A stretch of 64,000 nucleotides of DNA from Helianthus annuus. Its lineage: Eukaryota > Streptophyta > Magnoliopsida > Asterales > Asteraceae. Shown here one piece after another: positions 34,717 through 44,840 of this stretch (position 1 is the first letter of the stretch; every line of letters starts with the position of its first letter). The notes under the pieces are model-generated. The model had not been told where the DNA came from. It saw nothing but the letters and a program-made list of their open reading frames with translations, and did no database searches. Both the position numbers and the translations under genes were made by a program. Where the stretch lies: NCBI RefSeq assembly GCF_002127325.2, contig NC_035436.2, positions 120,890,771 to 120,954,770 of the forward strand. Direction: 5' to 3'.

Positions 34717-35354
34717 TTGAGCCATTTATTCCTCCACCCGCACCCGCTGATGTTGCTCCTCTCCCTCCTGTAGAGTCCGATGTCCATCGCATTGAATTGC
34801 TGATTTTTTTCCTTCAGGACATCCTTGCACCTCGTCCAACGGAAGGTACTTCAGGTCAGCACCCACGTGACGATCCTTTTGCTTCAGCAACTTTTCCACA
34901 GATCCCTCAGGCTGTATCGTTTGCTCCTTTCACTTCTTCACTACTGGACGAGCCATTCCGATGGTTCCTACCTTACACTATGCCGATTTCAGACCCCTAT
35001 CATCCCTCACATTATGGAGGCTACACCCGGGATGAGTTGCTCCTGTCACTTCAGCTACAGTTTGAGGTATTGAGTCGTAAAGTTTTGGAGCTTGAGCTGA
35101 CTCCACGTCCCCCACCGTGTCCTTATCAGTCTACTTTTGTTCCTTCACATTCATCACCGTCTCCTTTTGCACATCCACTTGCTGCTCTTACACCTTTTCC
35201 AGGAGTTGATGCTCGCTTCCTTACTATCGAGCAGCAGATCAGTTACTTACTTCGCCGTGTATTGAGCTCGAGGAGGAGCTTGCACATGATCGTAGTTTGC
35301 TTTTCTTCCCTTCTCCACCTCCACCATCAGTACAGTAGGTTTTTGGTCTTATGA
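34717..35354 (+). pseudogene. ORF F: C-terminal part of an unidentified retroelement ORF
   Basis: The frame is open from the LTR boundary to the stop at 35352-35354, about 212 codons with no ATG at the start, so the N-terminal part is lost. It is Pro-rich, with FRWFLPYTMPISDPYHP, GGYTRDELLLSLQLQ and a helical FLTIEQQISYLLRRV stretch. From memory similar tails occur in repetitive Asteraceae proteins. I cannot name a function. The open frame reading out of the LTR suggests that element E inserted into this coding sequence, or that a deletion joined them. Confidence 0.45.
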
Positions 35355-35657
35355 AGATACATTACCTTTGTGGAGAGAGCACTACTATTGAGCCGAGATT
35401 GTGAAGACTTTTGAAGACCCCTTTTTGACTATGTGATTTTAGTATATTGACAGATTTATTGGACATGGGTAGTGTGACCCTATGTCCCTCTTGATGTGAT
35501 ACACTTTATAAATAATGTAACCGTGGTCGGTAATTAATGAAAGCTCAGTCGTCATGTACTCACTAAACACTTTGTTGATTTACACGTTGTGCTATGATTA
35601 TGTTGTTGCATGATTACTTGCTATGATGAATGATTATATATACAAGTACATACGACC
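35355..35657 (+). other. Noncoding stretch before element B
   Basis: AT-rich, with ctttataaataatg at about 35506. I see no primer site or LTR end for the chromovirus fragment C that continues on the other side of element B. Nothing else is supported here. Confidence 0.4.
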
Positions 35658-35662
35658 TTTAG

Positions 35663-36066
35663 TGTTGGAATCTGAAGGTTTATTCATGCAGGTTAACAAT
35701 ATATAGGGATTGATCTTGTAATCAGTTTAATTATGTTTTGGGTTAATCTTATGTGGGTTGGGCTTGTAAGTGTGTCGCATGGGCTTGAGTAGTTTCGGCC
35801 CTTATGTATTGTATTTAAACACCCTTAATCAATAGATTAAGGGTTGTTGATACCGAATAGAAGCAGGGGCGACACATAGCAAGGAACCGAGTTCCTACCG
35901 ATCTTGTATCAGTCATCTTCAAGTTGAATGCAAGTTTGGTTTGTTTTATTATTCATTGTGTTTTATTCGATCTATTTATATATTGTTTCTTGAATCACCT
36001 TTGTGTTTGGTTTCCGCACTCTCACAAAGTTAAATTGATATCATTGTGATCCTCACGGGTTTTACA
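35663..36066 (+). repeat. 5' LTR of element B
   Basis: 404 bp, TGTTGGAATC...GGGTTTTACA. A TATA-like gtatttaaac (35811-35820) is followed directly by a perfect hairpin (35822-35843) with arms CCCTTAATC and GATTAAGGG. Confidence 0.93.
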
Positions 36067-36068
36067 AT

Positions 36069-36082
36069 TGGTATCAGAGCCA
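36069..36082 (+). other. Primer binding site of element B, initiator Met tRNA
   Basis: TGGTATCAGAGCCA begins two bases after the LTR. Confidence 0.92.
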
Positions 36083-36349
36083 TTGAAGCCATTCAAAGGC
36101 TCGGTTTGATATCAATCAGATTCAAGAATCTCATATTTTACTGATTCGATTTGTTGAAGTGTTTATGCAGATCTGTTCATCGACTGTTCCTGAAAATTCC
36201 TTGAAAAATTACTGAATTTGGTTCTGTTTGATTTCAGTCTCGGTGTTTGCTGAAATCTCGGGATATTGGTTCAACAGATTCAAAGATTACCAAATCTTTG
36301 AATTTTGGAAACTGCTGAAAAATCGGGATTGCGAGTAAACAGTCCTTAT

Positions 36350-36747
36350 CACTTTCTGTTTTGCAGGTTCCGACTCGCAATCTCCCAGTTACGGCTCATC
36401 ACGGTTTAGTTGCGACTCGCAATCAGCCTTGGTTTCGGTTCATCTCGCCCAGTTACGACTCGCAACCAGCTTTTTGATCATCACTCGCAACCACGGTTTC
36501 GGCTCATCCTGTCCTGTTACGACTCGCAACCATATCGGTTACGACTCGCATTCAAGTTTGACCTGACTCGCAACCGTCTACGATTACGACTCGCAAACAC
36601 CTTATTACGACTCGAAATCACCTCATTACGACTTGCACATTCCACTCGCAACCCAGTTACGACTCGCAACGACTAATTGAAACGGACTTTTGGACTGTTG
36701 ACTTGGACTTAATTAAATCAATCAATTAATTAACTGATTTATTAAAA
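36350..36747 (+). promoter_or_regulatory. Element B gag leader with repeated GCGACTCGC words
   Basis: About ten to twelve copies of gactcgcaa and close variants occur at 36371-36670; the fullest form, TTGCGACTCGCAA, is a palindrome with a central C. The cluster follows an acceptor-like ctgttttgcag (ends at 36366) and stops shortly before the gag ATG. The words are nearly all on one strand. Confidence 0.6.
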
Positions 36748-39700
36748 ATGTCAACCACCAACAGTGAATTGTCTGCTTTAACTCAGCAACAAGAATTGGA
36801 TTCAAAGCTAGGAACCACAACGCGTATTCCACGTTTAACTGATGCTAATGACTTTCCCGAGTGGAAATGGCGCTTTGAACAGCATCTGAAAGTTAAAGAC
36901 TACAAGCTATGGCGCAGCATATTGAGAGGACCAAGAGAGATCATGATGGAAAGCCCTACTGAACCTGAAGTCAAAGTAAAGAAGCCTCGTGATCAATACA
37001 CGGAAGATGATGTGCTTATTGTTGAAGAAGATGATAGAGCTCTTTCTTATCTGACCATGGGTTTGGGTCCAAACATTGCTATGGGATTTCGCACTTGTAA
37101 ATCTGCCAAGGAACTTTGGGACTCTCTGGTGGAAGTGTATGAAGGTAATGAGGACATGAAAGAAAGCAGAAGGAACTTGCTGCAACAGAATTTCAACAAC
37201 TTCAACCATATTTATGGTGAAACAGTGGATAATCAGATCCAAAGGTTTGTCAAGCTGGTGACTCAAATGCAAATGGAAGAAATTCACACCACAAATGCTT
37301 CGACAAATAGGCAACTTCTCAATGCATTACCCAAGAGCTGGGATCATCATGTTGCTATGATAAAGAAAACAAAAGATCTTGCAAGATGCACCCTGTCTGA
37401 GATGATCTCGCATATTAAAGCTTGTGAATTGGATGACAAGCAGAGAGAGACTAACTACAAGAACAGCATGCTGGCTGCCGGTTTTTCTATAGCCCCCACT
37501 GCATCCAGTGACAGCAATACAGCTCTTCTGTCTCAAGGAGGATTCCAAATGTTTCGCAATACTACAGCTGCTAAACCTGCTCCCACTTCAGCAAATGTCT
37601 ACAACTCAGGGTCTTCCACTCAAGCTTCCCCTGCAAGTGCTGGAAAGACTTCTGCTGCACCTTCTGTTTCTGTTGCTAGCAATGAAATGGTTGCCTTCTT
37701 CTCTAGGCAGTCAAAGGAAAATCTTGAAATTGCAGCATCTGTCATAAATTGCTTGAACGCCTTTGCTTCGGGAAATCTTGGACCTCCTAAGTTTTCCATG
37801 GATGATTTGGATCAAATTCATCCAGAGGATGTGGAAGAAATGGATATCACGTGGCAGATGGCTATGGCAGCTTTTAGAGCTAAAAACTTTGTGAGGAAGA
37901 CAGGGAAAAACAAATGGCAAAATCTTAAGTTCACAGGACCTGTAAAGATGCCGTTTGAATATCGTTGTTATAATTGTCATGAACAAGGTCATTTGGCTAG
38001 AAACTGTACGAAACCCAAGGTGAATGATGAACAAACTCCAGCTCAGCCTGCTGCTCCTGTTACACCAAATCGAGAAAGAGCCCTTGTGACTACAACTGGT
38101 GTGCCTGCTGATAGTGTCAACAGTGGAAGCCCACAAGTGGGATTGGCCCAAGCTTTGGTGGTTCAGCCTGATTCGCCTTTTGACTGGAGTTCAGAGATCG
38201 AAAGATTAAACATTTCAGCTCCTGAGAATCAAGCCACCTCAAGCAATATCGCTTTCATGGCCAGCAATGCCTCTGTGAGTGACGATGTGAAGGCTGCACA
38301 GGAGGAGGAGTCGTCAGCTGAAAACTTCGCCTTCATGACTCAAATTCTGTCAGCTCCGGTCAAGGGTCTCACCAAAGAAGAGGTACTTTCTGTTTTTTGC
38401 ACTTCTGAATGTAGGGAACGAGTTGAGGCCTATAGAATCCATAACGCTGAGCTAATTGAAGATTATAATGAAATTAAACGCAAAAATTTCACTTTAACGA
38501 AAAATGAAAAACTTTTCAAAGAGAAAATCGAAGCTCAGCGTAAGGATATCGTCCAACTCAAAGACGATGTTAGTGTAGCCACGGCCCAACTCATCATGGT
38601 TAAAGAAAAATTGTGTGAGGTAACTAAGGAACTGGAGGATGTTCGGGATAAATATCAAATTAATCAGTTAAATATTAAAAAATTTGATTCCTCCAGTAAA
38701 TTAGTCAAGAATCTCTGTGATCAACAATTGGCTTATTCTAAAAAGAAAGGGTCGGGTTTGGGTTATAATCAGGCTCCTCCTCCGTACAATAACAATTATA
38801 CCTACTTGCCTATGACCGAGGAGGAGATGCTGAATGAAAGTAAAATGACATACGGACCCAAAAATAATAAGCCCTCGGTAAATGTTGAAAGTTCCAAAAG
38901 CAGTAAGTCATCAATCAATGACAAATTTACTGAAGAGCAGGTAAAATCAGAGACATGTTTTGTGTCAAAGGGTACTTTTGATCCTAACAGTTCTTCGTCA
39001 TGTGCAGATAAAGTACCTGAAGTGATATGGGGAGATGTGTTTGGAAGTGAACAAGTTTTAGAATCTGATTCTTCTAAAACTTCTTTTGATGATACTAATT
39101 CTGGTTGTGTGTTTGGACAAGCGTTTTTGAACTCTTTTCATAGTTATGTTTCGTCTTCTTTTGGGCCTGATGTTTTGGGCAAAACAGTGAATGCTTGTGA
39201 TGAACCTTTTAAAACTGCGTGTGATGATGATTGTTTTGAAACTGCTGAAAGTTGTGATTCTGATATTTCTGATTCTCTAGGAGAAAATAGTGTGACCAAC
39301 GATGTTCCTCAGAACACATCCAGTGAAACCACTGATGATGCTTCACAAGAAAATCAATCACATACTGATTTTTCGTGTGAATCAAATTCAGTAAATATTT
39401 CTACTGATGAATCTGATGGAACATCATTGGATGACAATGATCGAAAGGAATCGAAATTTGTTGATGACGTCTCAGCTTCGATCGAGACTGAAACTCAAAA
39501 AGATTTGCAAAAAGAGAAAGAAGTTTTCTTAAATGAAAGTTTAAAAGAAAATGATTATGAAGAAAATCATAGGTCAACACCTGAAAACTCTAATCAAAAT
39601 GATTTTCATGAAGCAGTTAAAAATGAAAAATCAAATTTTTCGGATTCTCATGCTTGTGCCAGTGCTAGTTCTGATCCTCAGGTATCTACAAGCTCAGGGA

Positions 39701-40287
39701 AGGCACAAGCAAGTAAATTAAAACAGAACAAGCAAGCTCCATCTACAAGACCCAAAAGACCCGCAGCCTCTGTGAATCGTCAAAAATCTTCCGCAGTGAA
39801 ACGGCAAATTTGTTTCAACTGTGGGATAGCTGGGCACATTGCCAGAAACTGTGTTTCTCCATCTTCCTCTGTGCAGTCTAAAACTAAACATGCACAGCAT
39901 CAGAAAGTCAAACCAAATCGATCTGGTCCTTCTAAGTCAATGACGACTCATCAGTCTAAGACAATGAAGAACGACCATCGTAAGGTCAAGCCTTCTGATC
40001 AAGATTGGAATGCAGCCAAACGTAGACATAAAAAACAGCAAAATCATTTTTCTGAAAACAGATTTCAAGCGTTTGGTAATTATGCTAACAACTGGTCTAA
40101 AAAATATTGGAAACCTAAACCCAAGGCCAAGCATTCCAATCTGCCTCATACACTTCATAAAAATTCTGTCAATGCAAATTTATCAAATTTCTTAAACAAA
40201 GACAATTTAATTTGGCAGAGGGTAACGTATTTCGATGCTCAAGGAAAACCCAGATCCACTATGGGCTGGGTTCCTAAATCTAACTAA
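36748..40287 (+). CDS. gag: Element B Gag polyprotein, unusually long
   Basis: 1179 residues from a clear ATG. Residues about 20-235 are the Copia Gag core (FPEWKWRFEQHLK, KELWDSLVEVYEG, LLNALPKSWDHH). CCHC knuckle 1, CYNCHEQGHLARNC, is near residue 408. A coiled coil spans about 555-645. A Ser/Asp/Glu-rich region follows, and knuckle 2, CFNCGIAGHIARNC, is near residue 1022. The C-terminus is Lys/His-rich. Two knuckles 600 residues apart are unusual. The stop is followed by a splice-acceptor-like sequence (tattcgtgcag) and pol in another frame. The frame is open throughout, so Gag may be functional even though Pol is broken. Confidence 0.9.
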   Translation: MSTTNSELSALTQQQELDSKLGTTTRIPRLTDANDFPEWKWRFEQHLKVKDYKLWRSILRGPREIMMESPTEPEVKVKKPRDQYTEDDVLIVEEDDRALSYLTMGLGPNIAMGFRTCKSAKELWDSLVEVYEGNEDMKESRRNLLQQNFNNFNHIYGETVDNQIQRFVKLVTQMQMEEIHTTNASTNRQLLNALPKSWDHHVAMIKKTKDLARCTLSEMISHIKACELDDKQRETNYKNSMLAAGFSIAPTASSDSNTALLSQGGFQMFRNTTAAKPAPTSANVYNSGSSTQASPASAGKTSAAPSVSVASNEMVAFFSRQSKENLEIAASVINCLNAFASGNLGPPKFSMDDLDQIHPEDVEEMDITWQMAMAAFRAKNFVRKTGKNKWQNLKFTGPVKMPFEYRCYNCHEQGHLARNCTKPKVNDEQTPAQPAAPVTPNRERALVTTTGVPADSVNSGSPQVGLAQALVVQPDSPFDWSSEIERLNISAPENQATSSNIAFMASNASVSDDVKAAQEEESSAENFAFMTQILSAPVKGLTKEEVLSVFCTSECRERVEAYRIHNAELIEDYNEIKRKNFTLTKNEKLFKEKIEAQRKDIVQLKDDVSVATAQLIMVKEKLCEVTKELEDVRDKYQINQLNIKKFDSSSKLVKNLCDQQLAYSKKKGSGLGYNQAPPPYNNNYTYLPMTEEEMLNESKMTYGPKNNKPSVNVESSKSSKSSINDKFTEEQVKSETCFVSKGTFDPNSSSSCADKVPEVIWGDVFGSEQVLESDSSKTSFDDTNSGCVFGQAFLNSFHSYVSSSFGPDVLGKTVNACDEPFKTACDDDCFETAESCDSDISDSLGENSVTNDVPQNTSSETTDDASQENQSHTDFSCESNSVNISTDESDGTSLDDNDRKESKFVDDVSASIETETQKDLQKEKEVFLNESLKENDYEENHRSTPENSNQNDFHEAVKNEKSNFSDSHACASASSDPQVSTSSGKAQASKLKQNKQAPSTRPKRPAASVNRQKSSAVKRQICFNCGIAGHIARNCVSPSSSVQSKTKHAQHQKVKPNRSGPSKSMTTHQSKTMKNDHRKVKPSDQDWNAAKRRHKKQQNHFSENRFQAFGNYANNWSKKYWKPKPKAKHSNLPHTLHKNSVNANLSNFLNKDNLIWQRVTYFDAQGKPRSTMGWVPKSN

Positions 40288-40298
40288 TCCCGCTATTC

Positions 40299-43200
40299 GT
40301 GCAGGAACAGCTGTGGAGGACTACCGTGCGCCTCTGGTACATGGATAGTGGCTGTTCCAGGCACATGACAGGAGACTTATCCCAACTTGTGAATGTCAAA
40401 GAATTTAATGGTGGATATGTCTCGTTTGCGGGAGGTGAATCTGGCAGAATCACGTTGAAAGGAACTGTTCAAAACGGAGTTCTCAGCTTTGAAAATGTTA
40501 ACTATGTTCCAGAACTGAAGCACAATTTGTTGAGCATTTCGCAAATTTGTGATAGAGGAAATTAAGTTCACTTTACGAAGAAAGGTTGTCATGTTCTCAA
40601 GCCTGGGATTGTTATTCCAGAAGACTGGTTCTTGATGACGGCTGAAAGAAAAGGAAATGCATACGTCATTGATATGAACAAGAAACCGTGTGAAGAAATC
40701 ACTTGTTTATTCTCGAAGATTTCAGAGCATGATGGTCTTTTGTGGCATCGTCGACTTGGGCACGTGAATATGAAAAATCTGAATCGTCTAGCTAAAGGTC
40801 AATTGGTACGAGATCTTCCGATCAAGGATTTTATGTTGGTAGAGAAGTGTGTTGCTTGTGCGAAAGGGAAGGCTCATCGAAAACCTCACAAGTCTAAACC
40901 AGTACCTTCAACAAAGGCTGTACTCGAACTACTTCACATGGATCTTTTCGGTCCAGTAAATGTGCTGAGTATCGGGAAGAAAGCTTACTGTCTGGTAATC
41001 GTCGATGATTACTCTCGCTACACTTGGGTGTATTTTCTTAGCCACAAAAACGAAACTGCTGCACTGGTGAAACAGTTCATTACATTGGCTGAAAATCAAG
41101 CGAGTACTAAGGTGAAGGTAATTCGATCTGACAATGGGACAGAATTCAAGAATGTTACTCTGGATACGTTCTGCAGTGAAAAGGGAATTGATCGACAATT
41201 CAGTGCACCTCGCACTCCACAACAGAATGGAGTGGCTGAAAGAAGGAATCGAACTCTAATTGAGGCAGCACGTACCATGCTGGCTGATTCAAAGCTTCCC
41301 AGCTTCTTTTGGGCCGAAGCTGTTAGCACGGCTTGTTATATCCAGAATCATGCTTTAGTAAATAAACGTACATGAAAACCCCTTATGAGATTCTGGAAGG
41401 ACATAAACCTTCGGTTTCACACTTTCGTATTTTTGGCTGTCCATGTGTATTGCTACTAATGGACTCAAATGGAAAGTTTGAAGTCAAAGGTGACGAATGT
41501 TACTTTGTTGGATACGCTAAAGGCTCTGCTTATAGGGTATACAACAAAGTAACTAGGAAAGTCGTTGAGTCGTGCAACATCGAATGGCTTGAAGAGAATG
41601 CTACGGACGCTAGAGTCGGTCCAGATTGGTTATATGATTATTCTGCTCTGTTTAAATCATTTAACATTTTGTCAAGTGATGTTTCAGTTGCAGGTGAATC
41701 TGTTCCCAAACAACCATTGTCATTTGAAGACACTGAGGAAGAAGCACAGATGCAAGAAAGTTTGAAGCATCATACTGTTGATCCACCGGGAATGGTGTTC
41801 ACGCAACATCCTGCACCAACTTCGATGGTCAATCAATCACCTGAAGGTGCATCGATCAGTGATTCTGCAATGTTTCCTGATCCAATTCCTGAGGATTGTA
41901 GAGTCACTTCTTCTGTGGTTCACACTGCAAGTGCACCTGATGAGGGGGAGTGTAGCAACACCACCAATGAAGAGGAGATTGTACCTGATTTGGCTATTCC
42001 TACTGGCGTTCAGCGAAATCACCCAATCGAGAATGTGATTGGACCTGTCAATGCAGGAGTCTTAACCAGGAGTCAATCAGGAGTCATTAATACTTGCTTA
42101 TATTCCTGTTATCTGTCTCAAATCGAACCTAAAACTATTGATATAGCTTTGCAGGAACCTGGCTGGGTAGATGCTATGCATGAAGAGCTGAACCAGTTTG
42201 AAAAACTTGGAGTATGGAAGCTTGTCAAGTTGCCAAAGGGAAAACGTAAGCTTGGAACTCGATGGGTATTTCGAAACAAGCAGGATTCTGCAGGTGTCAT
42301 CGTTCGAAACAAGGCAAGACTCGTGGTTCAGGGATTCAGGCAAATTGAAGGACTGGATTATGATGAAGTATATGCTCCGGTTGCACGACTTGAAGCCATC
42401 CGGATCTTTTTGGCGTACGCGTCATACATGGGATTCACTGTTTATCAGATGGATGTCAAGACCGCATTTCTCTATGGAGATGTGAAGGAGGAAATTTTTG
42501 TCGAGCAACCGCCAGGATTCGTACATCCAGATCATCCTGATTATGCCTACAAGTTAGACAAGGCACTGTATGGGTTACACCAGGCTCCTCGAGCTTGGTA
42601 TGCCACCTTAACAGAACATCTGTTGGCACATGGATATACTCGTGGCACCATTGACCAGACTCTGTTCACCAAGAGGGTAGGCGGTGATCAAATCTTGGTT
42701 CAAATCTACGTTGATGATATTATTTTCGGATCAACGAGCGAGGATCTATGCAAGGAATTCGAGAGAGTGATGAAGAAAAAGTTTGAAATGAGTGCTTTGG
42801 GGGAGATGACCTTGTTTTTGGGCCTTCAAGTCAAGCAGAGTTCGCAAGGAATTCTGATTCATCAAGGGAAGTATGTGGATGATGTGCTGGCAAAGTTCAA
42901 GTTCTCGGATGCAAAGCCTGCTGAGACACCTATGGCTGAGAGACCATTGTTGACTGAAGATGAAGAAGGAGAGTCTGTCAATCAACGTCAATATCGGTCT
43001 ATGATCGGGTCATTGATGTATCTCACAGCTAGCCGTCCGGACATCATGTTTGCTGTTTGCAACTGTGCACGCTATCAGGCTAATCCTAAAACTTCTCATC
43101 TTATTGCTGTTAAACGGATCTTTCGGTATCTTAAAGGCCGACCTCGGTTTGGCCTGTGGTATCCGAAAGATTCCAATTTTGACTTGTTTGCTTTCTCTGA

Positions 43201-43654
43201 CAGCAATTTTGGAGGTTCTGACAGTGACAGGAAATCCACTTCTGCGGGATGTCAATTTTTGGGTGATCGACTCATTTCTTGGCAATGCAAGAAACAACAA
43301 ACGGTGGCGATATCCACAGCTGAAGCTGAGTATGTTGCTGCTTCTGCTTCTTGCTCTCAAGTGGTGTGGATGCAACATCAATTGCAGGATTATGGTTTGA
43401 CATATCTTAACACTACTATTTACTGCGATAATGATGTTGCAATTCAAATTGTTAGAAATCCTGTTTTTCACTCCAAAACCAAGCACATTGATATTAAAGT
43501 TCATTTCATTCGTGACTGCTTTGACAGAGGTCTGATTACTCTTGAACAAATCGACACAGATGCAAATGCTGCCGATTTGTTTACCAAACCTGTCAGCAGC
43601 TCGAAATTCAGGGTGCTTGTGGATTTTCTAAAAATGATCCGTTTTACTGATTGA
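40299..43654 (+). pseudogene. pol: Element B Pol, one stop and one frameshift
   Basis: Protease is WYMDSGCSRHMTG (about 40337). The integrase zinc domain (HRRLGHVNMKN, CVACAKG) is followed by Asp in LHMDLFGP, Asp in RSDNGTEF and Glu in NGVAERRNRTLIE. RT has YVDDIIFGS near 42709, and RNase H has [16 protein letters not shown] near 43315. An in-frame TAA lies at 40563-40565 between protease and the zinc domain. A frameshift near 41370 lies between integrase and RT. All catalytic motifs are otherwise kept. The identical LTRs mean that these lesions are either very recent, or were already in the copied RNA and supplied in trans, or are sequencing errors. Confidence 0.88.
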
Positions 43655-44840
43655 GCATGTTTTGTATTTTCGTAGGTAAATTTGTTCATAAAGTTTTCTA
43701 TTCTTAGGTAGTTTTTTATTTACGCACAAATTTAGGGGGAGAAAAATCGAAAAATACAAAAACATTGAAAAATCGAAAAATACAAAAATATTGGAAAATT
43801 AAAAAAATACAAAAAGAGTTTCAAAAGGAAGTGTGGCTGGACTGGGAAATGAAATGAATTTTCACTTTATGGTCAAGGGCTGACTCATGTAAGACCAGTA
43901 TCGAAATTGTTTGACTCTAGTATGATGTGTTGGTAGGCTCTATCCTTAAGATTGGAAACAATAGCTGTTTCTGTTCAGAACTAAACCAGTACATGACCTC
44001 AGAAAAGAAAATCACTTGGAATTAGCTCATGTCTATTTGAATGTTTGTATGCCTTTCCCGATACACACAATTTTGGTCTGATTCTGAAATCTTATCTGAA
44101 AAAGTCGTGTACCTCCTCTGCTGCATCCAGATACATGCTGACCTGGAGGTGCTAGGCAACGTCAGCTTCTGCTGCATCCAGATACATGCTGACCTAGCTG
44201 TACGTTGTCGATCTGTAGATCAATTAACACCCGAAAGAGGCCCTCAAGTGCCCAAAAGAAACCCAATAAACCTATATCAAATTGAGAAAACTCATTTGAT
44301 CTGTATATTATATCATCTCATTCTAAGATCTATTCTTTTCTCTTCTCAATCCACTCCCAGTTAAGATTTCAGAAATCTGGATTGGACTTGTGAAATATGT
44401 GGTAGGGAAGATACTTGCATGATAGAGTGTGCTGTTTATATTTCCGGGATTTGATCGGTATTTGTTTGGGTGTTCATGATTAAAATATCAAAACATGATA
44501 AATTAAAGTACAGGCAGTTATATGGAAAAGGTCTAGGGAGATGAGTTTAAGAGGACAAAAATACTGGCAATCGTCTAGGTTATTCTAAAGTAGATCAGTG
44601 TTGATAAGTGAAGTCATGCCCGAGACCCTGTGATTTGAACCCTGAGCATCTATGCAAATTTCCTGATTTTATTTTGTAAATAATATTTTATTATTTATTT
44701 TTGTTTTTTTTAGGTTTTTATTTTGCAAAACAAATGCTCAATGGGTTAATGGTTTATTTTTGAAAAATCAGATTTTTTTTTGTTGGGTTGGTTGAAATTA
44801 TCTTTGAAAATCATTTTATTTAGCCCAAAATGCTAAAAGA
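43655..44840 (+). other. Element B post-pol noncoding region
   Basis: An internal polypurine-like tttagggggagaaaa (43731-43745) is followed by a repeated A-rich tract (aaaatacaaaaa-type units), then two hairpin copies at 44109-44215. No ORF is supported. Confidence 0.6.
44109..44215 (+). repeat. Two hairpins with conserved TCTGC/GACCT loop (element B)
   Basis: Copy 1: outer stem ACCTCC/GGAGGT, then TCTGCT, inner stem GCAT/ATGC around CCAGATAC, then TGACCT. Copy 2 has the same inner part, with outer arms CAACGT/ACGTTG plus AGCT/AGCT. The outer stems differ completely between copies but both pair. Confidence 0.8.

Noticed and set aside
36410..36676. Small ORF in the element B leader
   Set aside because: Its Arg/Leu-rich repeats are a translation of the GACTCGCAA word; no ATG context or conservation supports it.
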